DNA from: Nonomuraea terrae
GTDB taxonomy: Bacteria > Actinomycetota > Actinomycetes > Streptosporangiales > Streptosporangiaceae
Reading direction: 5' to 3'
NCBI RefSeq assembly: GCF_004348995.1
Contig: NZ_SMKQ01000030.1
Coordinates: 1 to 58,744, forward strand
Length of the DNA stretch: 58,744 nucleotides
Each line of letters starts with the position of its first letter. Positions within the stretch are counted from its first letter, which is position 1. Positions 19,101-25,706 of this stretch are shown piece by piece. Below the pieces are notes generated by a model. The model had not been told where the DNA came from, made no database searches, and worked only from the letters and a program-made list of their open reading frames with translations. The position numbers and the translations under genes were made by a program.

Positions 19101-19713
19101 CGAACGCGAGATGCTCGGGCTCTACGTCTCCAGCCATCCGCTCGACGACGCGGAAAGCGTCCTGTCCGCCAACCGAGACACCACCATTGCCGACCTGCTC
19201 GCGTCCGGACGTCAAGACGGCATGACCAGGATCAGCGGCATCGTCTCCGGCCTGCAACGCAAGGTCACCAAGCAGGGCAGCCCATGGGCGATCGTCACCC
19301 TCGAAGACCACGACGCCTCCGTGGAGTGCCTCGTTTTCCCCAAGACCTACACCTTGTACGGCGAGACGCTGGTCGAGGACCGCGTCATCTCTGTTCGCGG
19401 CCGGATCAACGTCCGCGAAGAGACCATGAGCCTCTACAGCGAGGAGATCGCGATCCTGGACGTCTCCCAGGCGGGCACCCATCCCCCCGTGGTGATCTCG
19501 GTCCAGGAGGCACAGCTGAACCTGCGGGTCGTGCAGGAGCTGAAGCAGATCCTGATCGCCCATCCCGGCCGGGCGCCCGTCCACGTGTGCCTGCATCGCC
19601 GGGGCGCCAGGAGCGTGCTGCTGAACCTTGTGCCCTTCCAGGTCGCTCCGGGGCCCGCGTTCTACGGCGACCTCAAGGCGCTGTTCGGCCCCGGAGCGAT
19701 CGGCGGAGCATGA
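16171..19713 (+). CDS. dnaE: DNA polymerase III alpha subunit (DnaE1-type)
   Basis: This is a full-length 1180-residue replicative polymerase. The N-terminal PHP domain shows [28 protein letters not shown] and TNDSHY. The palm carries [14 protein letters not shown] and PDVDLDFDD with the catalytic aspartates near residues 425-432. Further on are the finger region ([40 protein letters not shown]), the helix-hairpin region [13 protein letters not shown], and a C-terminal OB fold ([26 protein letters not shown]). Length and motifs fit DnaE1, not the shorter error-prone DnaE2/ImuC. It synthesises DNA at the fork with beta clamp and tau. None of the usual housekeeping neighbours is next to it, so it may be a second copy. 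The start is ATG 16171. Confidence 0.92.
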   Translation: [1180 protein letters not shown]

Positions 19714-20023
19714 CCGATGGGTGGGCGTGTCCCGTTGCCGTACCCCCAGGCCGCGCGTGCGGCGTGCGGCCGAGCGCACCGCCCTCGATGCCCTGGGCCT
19801 CCTGATGGAACGTCCCGGCGAATCAGGAGGCGAGTCGTATGACGCGCCGATCAGCCGGTCCTGACTATCGCTCATGTGCTCGTGAAGGTGCTCCAGACGG
19901 GTGTTGATGACGAGAAAAGCTTCGGCGTCATGTCGAATCCATCCCTTCCCGTTCGACGCATGGTGAGCCACGGTTGAATCGGCCAGTGTGGCCGATCCCG
20001 GGCGGACGCGAAGGAACACAGCG
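19714..20023 (+). other. Gene-poor stretch after dnaE with one doubtful small ORF
   Basis: A GTG frame 19721-19864 encodes 47 residues (ERTALDALGLLMERPGESGG is part of it), and an AGGAGG lies at 19824. I cannot link either to a known family. No clear terminator is visible after dnaE. Confidence 0.25.
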
Positions 20024-20353
20024 ATGAAGGTCATGGTTCTGGTCAAGGCTACGGAGCGGTCCGAGTCCGGCGAGTTCGGTACAGCCGAGGAGTTCGTGGC
20101 GATGGACCTCTACAACAAGGAGCTCGTCGAGGCGGGCGTCGTACTGGCCGGCGACGGACTCCAGCCGACCAGCAAGGGCAAGCGGGTCGCCTTCGACGCC
20201 GACGGCAACACCACAGTCAAGCGCTCGCCGGTCCGCGACGGCGAGATCGAACTTCGAAAGGTCCTCGACGCTGAGGACTTCGACGAGTCCTTCCCGGCCG
20301 AGATCGCGGCGGCCGAGCAGCGGCTGCGCCCGGAGCGCACCGCCAAGCAGTAG
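20024..20353 (+). CDS. YCII-related (DGPF-type) protein, ECF42 partner
   Basis: This 109-residue protein has the YCII fold signature MKVMVLVKATERSESGEFGT, the ELVEAGVVLAGDGLQPTSKG block, and a conserved acidic end. Proteins of this type are the standard upstream partner of ECF42-group sigma factors and are thought to sense or process a small metabolite. ATG 20024 follows AAGGA. Its stop TAG overlaps a GTG (TAGTG) that opens a degraded sigma-factor frame, exactly the coupling seen in intact ECF42 operons. Confidence 0.82.
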   Translation: MKVMVLVKATERSESGEFGTAEEFVAMDLYNKELVEAGVVLAGDGLQPTSKGKRVAFDADGNTTVKRSPVRDGEIELRKVLDAEDFDESFPAEIAAAEQRLRPERTAKQ

Positions 20354-20525
20354 TGACGACAGCGACCCAGCAGGCGATCGACTCGGTCTGGCGGATCGAA
20401 ATCCGCCAGACCGGCCTGGCCGGTGTCGTTCGCGATGTCTGGCTGGCCGAAGACCTTGCGCAGGACGCAACTCGCCGCGGCGCTCGACCAGTGGCCCGAG
20501 TCAGGTGTCCAGACATCCCGGGCGC
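20353..20525 (+). pseudogene. Remnant of an ECF42-type sigma factor
   Basis: From GTG 20353 the frame reads VTTATQQAIDSVWRIE, then after small indels VVRDVWLAEDLAQDA. After a shift near 20468 a second frame gives LAAALDQWPESGV. These blocks together are the start of sigma region 2 of the RpoE-like family that accompanies YCII proteins. Only about 60 of about 400 expected codons remain, and the next intact gene starts at 20558. The sigma factor is therefore non-functional here. Confidence 0.8.
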
Positions 20526-20557
20526 CAAACCCCCCGAAGTAAGGAACGGAGCCCCAC

Positions 20558-21877
20558 GTGACGAGCGAACCACGCGCCATGACGCGCGACGACCGCAAGG
20601 TCCTCGCCAGCACCCTGGCCGGCACCACCATCGAGTGGTACGACTTCTTCATCTACGCCCAGGCCGCCGGCCTGGTGTTCGGCCCGCTCTTCCTCGCCCC
20701 GGTGAACGAGCAGGCCCCCGGCCTGGCCACGCTCATCTCGCTGGCCACGATCGGCATCAGCTTCCTGTTCCGCCCGCTCGGCGCGATCGTCGCCGGCCGG
20801 TACGGCGACCGGCTGGGCCGCAAGCGCATGCTCGTGCTGACGCTGCTCCTCATGGGCGCGGCCACCACCCTCATCGGCCTGCTGCCCACCTACGGGTCGA
20901 TCGGCGTGGCCGCGCCCATCGCGCTCATCCTCCTGCGCATCCTGCAGGGCTTCTCCGCGGGCGGCGAATGGGGCGGCGCCGCCCTGCTGGCGGTGGAGCA
21001 CGCGCCCCGCGACCGCCGTGGATGGTGGGGCGCCTTCCCCCAGATCGGCGTGCCGATCGGCCTCATCCTGGCGACCGGCGTTCTGTGGATCATGAGTACG
21101 GTGACCACGCCGGAGCAGTTCCAGACGTGGGGCTGGCGGGTGCCGTTCCTGCTCTCCCTGACCCTGATCGTCATCGGCTATCTGGTGCGGCGGGCCGTCG
21201 AGGAGAGCCCCGTGTTCGAGGAGCTGCGGCAGCGCACCAGGACGTCCTCCGCGCCGCTGCGCGACCTGTTCCGCAGCAACAGCAAGAACGTGATGCTCAC
21301 CGCGTTGATCTTCGTGGCCAACAACGCCGCAGGCTATCTCCTCATCGCCTACTTCATCAGTTACGGCACCACCACGTTGGGCCTGTCCCGGCCGTCCGTG
21401 CTGCTCGCCACGGTCGTCGGATCGGTCGGCTGGCTGGTCTTCACCCTGTACGGCGGGGTGCTGTCCGACCGGATCGGCCGGGTCCGCACCTTCCAGATCG
21501 GCTACGTGCTCGTGTTCGTCTGGATGATTCCGCTCTTCCTGCTGATGGAGACCCGCAGCATCTGGCTCTTCACGGCGGCGATCATCGTCCTGAGCATCGG
21601 CCTGGGCCTGTCGTACGGGCCCATGTCGGCCATGTACGCCGAGATGTTCCCCGTCTCGGTGCGCTACTCCGGCGTGGCCATCGGCTATGCGCTCGGCGCC
21701 ATCCTGGGCGGAGCCTTCGCACCCACGATCGCCCAGGCACTGGTGCAGAGCACGGGATCCGCCTTGTCCGTCGGCGCCTACATCATGGCGCTCTGCGTGA
21801 TCTCCCTGGCGGCCGTCACGGCGGTCAAGGAGCCGAAGGGCACCGACCTGGGGCTCGCCCAACAGCCGATCGTCTGA
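20558..21877 (+). CDS. MFS transporter, metabolite:proton symporter (MHS/shikimate-type)
   Basis: This is a 439-residue, 12-helix permease. MHS-family hallmarks are visible: TIEWYDFFIYAQAA in helix 1, RPLGAIVAGRYGDRLGRKRML (loop 2-3 motif), LLRILQGFSAGGEWGGAALL, and AEMFPVSVRYSGVAIGYALG. Such carriers import organic acids or osmolytes with protons; the substrate is unknown. GTG 20558 follows AAGGAACGG. Its upstream DNA is the truncated sigma gene, so the junction at about 20525 is probably a deletion or rearrangement point. The terminator at 21972-22010 follows. Confidence 0.87.
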   Translation: MTSEPRAMTRDDRKVLASTLAGTTIEWYDFFIYAQAAGLVFGPLFLAPVNEQAPGLATLISLATIGISFLFRPLGAIVAGRYGDRLGRKRMLVLTLLLMGAATTLIGLLPTYGSIGVAAPIALILLRILQGFSAGGEWGGAALLAVEHAPRDRRGWWGAFPQIGVPIGLILATGVLWIMSTVTTPEQFQTWGWRVPFLLSLTLIVIGYLVRRAVEESPVFEELRQRTRTSSAPLRDLFRSNSKNVMLTALIFVANNAAGYLLIAYFISYGTTTLGLSRPSVLLATVVGSVGWLVFTLYGGVLSDRIGRVRTFQIGYVLVFVWMIPLFLLMETRSIWLFTAAIIVLSIGLGLSYGPMSAMYAEMFPVSVRYSGVAIGYALGAILGGAFAPTIAQALVQSTGSALSVGAYIMALCVISLAAVTAVKEPKGTDLGLAQQPIV

Positions 21878-21971
21878 CGCCGGCGCACCAGCTTGCGGCG
21901 CGCCTCATCGGCCGGATGGCGCATTTCGGACGTGGGCATGCGTGAGGACGTACGGACAGGCGACCCGTGTC

Positions 21972-22010
21972 CGGTGAGCCGGTGCCGAGGAACGAAGCAC
22001 CGGCTCACCG
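21972..22010. terminator. Hairpin terminator after the MHS transporter
   Basis: A perfect 14-bp stem (CGGTGAGCCGGTGC with its complement) and an 11-base loop. The rest of the 310-bp gap between 21878 and 22190 shows no gene. Confidence 0.8.
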
Positions 22011-22190
22011 ATCATGCTCCGGCCATCAGCAGAGGCCGGCTCACGCCTGCTGATCGTAGGGCTGTATGTGTACGACGGCGCGGCAACCTGGGTCGGTGCG
22101 CTCGGTTGGTACGGCGCGGCAGGTGTGCGGTGGCCGGCCCGGCGTTGCCGGCCGGGAACCGGCCACCAGGCCGCTTCCGGGAAACACGGC

Positions 22191-22661
22191 TCAGTAGTCG
22201 GTGACCATGATCTTCACACGGACGGAGCCGTCGTTGTCGCTGAGGCAACCGTCGGCGTCGTTGACGCGCAGCTGGAGGAAGCCTGCCTGGCGCGCCCGGA
22301 TCAAGCCCCTGCTGCCGACCCGGTAGTGGTCTCCGTTGATCTTCGCGATCATCGAGCCGTGCGGATGCCTGCTGAGGATCTTGCACTCCTGGTAGATCCT
22401 GCGGTCGATGTGCCTGGCGTAGCCGGCCGAGGACACGTAGGGGAACTCGCGGTAGTCGACCGTCCACCGGCCGCTGACGTAGTGGATCCGCACCATGTCA
22501 CCGGGTTCGACGTACACTCCCGCGTGCTGCCAGCCCCTCTCGGAACTGATCCATTTGCTTTTGCCGTAGTGCGACGTGGCCGAGGCAGGAGAGGCTCCGG
22601 CGAGGACACAGCTGCCGGCGGCGAGCGTGGCGAGGAACAGGGTGGCCAGCTTCGATCGCAT
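22191..22661 (-). CDS. Secreted LecA/PA-I-like lectin-fold protein
   Basis: The 156-residue product begins with a Sec signal (MRSKLATLFLATLAAGSCVLAGASPASA). The mature part has the spacing of the LecA-like galactose-binding fold: VEPGDMVRIHYVSGRWTVDY near the start, HGSMIAKINGDHYRVGSRG in the middle, and FLQLRVNDADGCLSDNDGSVRVKIMV at the end, where N-D...D-N residues would form the calcium/sugar site. It may bind glycans outside the cell; this is inference from pattern only. Start ATG 22661 has GGAAAGG upstream. Confidence 0.6.
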   Translation of the reverse strand: MRSKLATLFLATLAAGSCVLAGASPASATSHYGKSKWISSERGWQHAGVYVEPGDMVRIHYVSGRWTVDYREFPYVSSAGYARHIDRRIYQECKILSRHPHGSMIAKINGDHYRVGSRGLIRARQAGFLQLRVNDADGCLSDNDGSVRVKIMVTDY

Positions 22662-23010
22662 CTGTGGATGCCCTTTCCGAGGTCTGTTCTTCATGTCCGT
22701 CGTACATTCGGGTTGGACAGCGCCCGGGTGAGGAAGGTTCGCGGCCTTGGCGATCTTTTTCCGCCCCGCTCGCAAGGCGCTCAACCGTAGTCCGCGAGTC
22801 AGCCGGTCGCCGGATGTCGTACCTCAGGCTGGAACCGGCCGACGGCCCCTCCGCAGCCGCAAGTTCGGCGGGTAGCCGGCTCCACCAGGCCGGTCATGAC
22901 GTCGTCGGCCGGAGGTCCGCGACCGGTCCGCGGGACCGCTCGGCTCGATCGAGGGCGGCGCGAGCATCGTCTGCAGGGTCATCCGCGGACCATCCGTCAT
23001 ATGGAGGACT
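22662..23010. other. Intergenic region, nothing recognised
   Basis: About 350 bp lie between the start of the secreted lectin-like gene and the end of the small frameshifted gene. I find no supported ORF or RNA gene. The lectin gene promoter must lie near 22670-22760. Confidence 0.3.
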
Positions 23011-23227
23011 CTAGAAATCCAACACGGAACGTGACATCACCTCGCCGGTGATGACCACGTGCCCACTCGCTGGTGTCCCTGGAGAGGGAGGGCGGCCCAG
23101 TACTCCGAGCCCCACGGAAGCCTCGCCGTCGACGGGCACTCGGTAGATGCTGACCGCTGAGGAAAACGTGCCCGTTGTTCTTCCCCGTCGGGATGACCAG
23201 CTTGCCTTCGTCTTGATGAGCTGTCAC
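23011..23227 (-). pseudogene. Small frameshifted gene downstream of the FAD monooxygenase
   Basis: A strong AAAAGGGAG ribosome site precedes GTG 23227, and the frame reads MTAHQDEGKLVIPTGKNN. The high third-position GC then moves to the +1 frame, which reads TGTFSSAVSIYRVPVDGEAS and ends SRSVLDF at the TAG at 23011. Joining both gives about 71 residues with one base out of phase. It lies 34 bp after the monooxygenase stop, so it was the second gene of that operon. I do not recognise the family. Confidence 0.5.
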
Positions 23228-23261
23228 CGTGGCTCCCTTTTGATCGCGCTGTGTGTACGCC

Positions 23262-24686
23262 TCAGGCGGCGATCCAGCCTTCGGTCGATCCCGTCGTCGA
23301 TGCCACGTAGCCGTCCGGACGGATCAACGCCCGCGTGACGCCGGGCCAGGGCAGTCGGGGCACGACGGCCACCGTCACCTCGGGATGGGGTGCCGGTGCG
23401 GGCTCCGTCGTCAGGAGGACGAACCCGCCGCTGTGGAACAGGTCGCTCGCGTAGCCATGCTCCAGCTCGAAGTCCGGCAGGCGGGTGCCCGTCGCCGGGT
23501 GGGCGTCCGGCGGGGCCGGGTAGCGGACGTCCAGGCCCGAGACCAGGCCGGACAGGTGGTGCTGGACCTCCGGCAGGGTGGCCAGCTCCGTGACGAGAGC
23601 GCGCACCGCCCGCTGTTCCGCGGTCGTCGGGATCAGCGCCGACTGGGTTGCCACGTTGTCCATCACCCGGGCCGCCACCGGGCGGCGCTCCGATTCGTAG
23701 GTGTCCAGCTGGCCCGCGGGGGCCCGGCCGCGGAGCACCGCCGCCAGTTTCCAGCCCAGGTTCATCGCGTCCTGAAGGCCCAGGTTCAGGCCCTGACCGC
23801 CTGCCGCGAAGTGGATGTGGGCCGCGTCGCCCGCCAGGAGGACGCGGCCCATACGGTACCGCTGCGCCAGGCGCGAGTCGTCCGCGAATCGGGACGCCCA
23901 GCGGATCTCCTCGATCTCCACCTCCTCGCCGTAACGCTCGCGCACGACCTGGCGGATTTCGTCGTCGGTCACCTTCGCGCGCATGTCGGCCGGACGGCGC
24001 AGGCGGTCGCCGTACCCCAGCCGGTACAGACCCGGCGGGCCCAGCGGGATCAGGGTGTGGAACACCCCCGCGCCGTGCGACGCGACGATGTTCCGCATCG
24101 ACCGCCACTGCTCCGGGACACCGGCGGGCGCCACCCGGAACACCACGTCCGCCACCACGCCGTACCCCCGGCCCTCCACGCCGTCGAACGACAGCCCCAG
24201 GCCGCGCCGCACGGCGCTGCGCCCACCGTCACACCCGACGAGGTAGTCCGCGCGGACGCGCGCGCCGTCCGCCGTGACCGTCACGCCGGTCGCGTCCTGG
24301 ACGAACCCGGTCAGCTCGTGCCCGCGGAGCACTGTCACACCCTGCTCCACCAGCCGTTCCTCCAGCGTCGCCTCGACCTCCCCCTGCGGGATGCCCACCT
24401 GGTACGGGTGCCGCGTGTCCCAGCCGGCGTAGCTCACCGGGATCGCCGCGAAATGGCCCTCCCCGACGGTCGCGAACGACCGCTGCTCCGCCCGTCCGAG
24501 CAGTCCCCGCAGGTCGAGTACCTCCGCCGTGCGCGGCTGCAGGTTCAGCGCCTTCGACAACCCGCTCCGCGCGCTGAGCCGTTCCAGCACCACGACGTCG
24601 ACTCCGGCCAGCGCCAGCTCGTTCGCCAGCATCAGCCCGGTCGGCCCTGCCCCGGCGACGACCACCTCCGCGGTCAGCTCGATCAT
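23262..24686 (-). CDS. FAD-dependent aromatic monooxygenase (class A; tetracycline/rifampicin-modifying look)
   Basis: This 474-residue flavoprotein hydroxylase has the FAD Rossmann motif VVVAGAGPTGLMLANELALAG, the DG motif YLVGCDGGRSAVRR, and GDAAHIHFAAGGQGLNLGLQDAMNLGWKL, all diagnostic for PHBH-type monooxygenases. It would use NADPH and O2 to hydroxylate an aromatic or polyketide substrate. Start ATG 24686 is preceded by GGGAGGCGGA; the extra N-terminal residues of a longer frame run through the operator. It diverges from a TetR whose ligand domain looks like the tetracycline-repressor class, so drug inactivation is a reasonable but unproved guess. Confidence 0.85.
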   Translation of the reverse strand: MIELTAEVVVAGAGPTGLMLANELALAGVDVVVLERLSARSGLSKALNLQPRTAEVLDLRGLLGRAEQRSFATVGEGHFAAIPVSYAGWDTRHPYQVGIPQGEVEATLEERLVEQGVTVLRGHELTGFVQDATGVTVTADGARVRADYLVGCDGGRSAVRRGLGLSFDGVEGRGYGVVADVVFRVAPAGVPEQWRSMRNIVASHGAGVFHTLIPLGPPGLYRLGYGDRLRRPADMRAKVTDDEIRQVVRERYGEEVEIEEIRWASRFADDSRLAQRYRMGRVLLAGDAAHIHFAAGGQGLNLGLQDAMNLGWKLAAVLRGRAPAGQLDTYESERRPVAARVMDNVATQSALIPTTAEQRAVRALVTELATLPEVQHHLSGLVSGLDVRYPAPPDAHPATGTRLPDFELEHGYASDLFHSGGFVLLTTEPAPAPHPEVTVAVVPRLPWPGVTRALIRPDGYVASTTGSTEGWIAA

Positions 24687-24696
24687 TCCGCCTCCC

Positions 24697-24746
24697 TTAA
24701 CGGCGTTAAATTGAACTCTGCCGAAGATGCCCTTAACATCGTTAAG
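24697..24746. promoter_or_regulatory. Two palindromic TetR operators in the divergent promoter
   Basis: TTAACGGCGTTAA (24697-24709) is a perfect palindrome around one base. CTTAACATCGTTAAG (24732-24746) repeats the same TTAAC/GTTAA arms with a 3-base centre. Their centres are 36 bp apart. They lie between the FAD monooxygenase and tetR starts, so one repressor dimer each could shut both genes. Confidence 0.8.
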
Positions 24747-24778
24747 TGTCAACCCCACGTCCCGAGGAGCTCCGACAG

Positions 24779-25363
24779 ATGGCCTTGACCAGGCAGGACA
24801 TCGCCCGCTCCGGGCTGAAGCTGCTCAAGGACGTCGGGCTCAACGGGCTGACGTTGCGCCTGATCGCCGCCGATCTCGGAGTCAAGGCGCCGGCACTGTA
24901 CTGGCACGTCAAGAACAAGCAGGAACTGCTCGACGAGATGGCGACGCAGATGTACAGGGACGCCGCAGCCGACCGGGAGCCGCCCGAGCCGCTGGAGGAG
25001 TGGGACCTCGTCGCGCACCGCGCCCGCGTACTACGCCGGATGATGCTCGCCTACCGCGACGGTGCGAAGGTCTTCTCCGGGACCTACCTCGGCGACGTGG
25101 ACCCGGACGACGAGCAGCCGCTGAGCCGGAGCATCGCCTCCGGGCTGGACGAGCGGCGCGCGGCGATGGCGTTGTTCACCGTCTACAGCTTCGTCATCGG
25201 GTTCACGATCGAGGAGCAGGCTGTGTACCCCGAGCCGGGCAAGCTGGACCAGCGCTACGCCGGGGCACCGGGCGGAGCGGTGTTCGGGAACGTCGACGCG
25301 CGGTTCGACGACGGGCTGTCAATGGTCCTCGACGGAGCCCGCCGATGGCTCGGAATGGAGTGA
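24779..25363 (+). CDS. TetR-family repressor, tetracycline-repressor-like C-terminal domain
   Basis: The 194-residue protein has an N-terminal HTH (GLNGLTLRLIAADLGVKAPALYWHVKNKQELLDEMA) that closely follows the TetR class A/B pattern. Its C-terminal half (AYRDGAKVFSGTYL, FTVYSFVIGFTIEEQA) fits the TetR_C family that binds tetracycline-like drugs. ATG 24779 has GAGGAG upstream. A GTG at 24746 would start inside the operator and is less likely. It presumably represses itself and the divergent monooxygenase through the paired palindromes. Confidence 0.88.
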   Translation: MALTRQDIARSGLKLLKDVGLNGLTLRLIAADLGVKAPALYWHVKNKQELLDEMATQMYRDAAADREPPEPLEEWDLVAHRARVLRRMMLAYRDGAKVFSGTYLGDVDPDDEQPLSRSIASGLDERRAAMALFTVYSFVIGFTIEEQAVYPEPGKLDQRYAGAPGGAVFGNVDARFDDGLSMVLDGARRWLGME

Positions 25364-25384
25364 CCACTATTCGGCCAGTGGTCA
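25361..25384. terminator. Inverted repeat overlapping the tetR stop
   Basis: TGACCACT (including the TGA stop) and AGTGGTCA form a perfect 8-bp stem around an 8-base loop. There is no T-run, so its role as a terminator is only likely. Confidence 0.5.
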
Positions 25385-25388
25385 CCAG

Positions 25389-25613
25389 ATGAGTGGTGGT
25401 TCCTCCAGCCAAGTCAACATCCGCGATGTCAGCTTCAGGGCGACCGACTTCGCGAAACTCAAGCCCGGCCAGGTCCTCATCCAGGAGGGAGAAAGCGTTC
25501 CGCTGAAGACTCCAGAGGCCAACGGGGTGGGCTCAGAGAGCGTCTTCGTGGACAAGGTGATCCCCCGGGAGAACTTCGACCGCGAGGGCCAGAATTGGGC
25601 CAACTGTGAATGA
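25389..25613 (+). CDS. Short hypothetical ORF, possibly an inserted gene fragment
   Basis: The frame encodes 74 residues (SFRATDFAKLKPGQVLIQEG is part of it) that are protein-like but of no family I recognise. There is no ribosome site before the ATG. Immediately right of it the response-regulator gene on the opposite strand is cut off. The piece may therefore be the end of a foreign gene brought in by the rearrangement that destroyed the regulator. Confidence 0.35.
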   Translation: MSGGSSSQVNIRDVSFRATDFAKLKPGQVLIQEGESVPLKTPEANGVGSESVFVDKVIPRENFDREGQNWANCE

Positions 25614-25706
25614 TCCCTCTTGCTGTTGGTGAATGCACCAGCACGCTCGAGTGGACCAAAGGACCATCCGCAGCAGGGCCGAGTCCTCGGCCAGCATCAC
25701 CCGCAC
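25533..25706 (-). pseudogene. Truncated two-component response regulator
   Basis: GTG 25706 overlaps the kinase stop and begins MRVMLAEDSALLR, the first beta strand and acidic pocket of a NarL/LuxR-type receiver. After 13 codons (to about 25668) the sequence changes to unrelated residues (MVLWSTRACWCIH...) and stops at 25533. The phospho-acceptor Asp and the DNA-binding domain are missing. The junction near 25667 is a rearrangement breakpoint. Confidence 0.8.

Noticed and set aside
18688..20046. Minus-strand 452-codon frame over the dnaE 3' end and the following gap
   Set aside because: Mostly antisense to dnaE; the part beyond it has no ribosome site or recognised motif.
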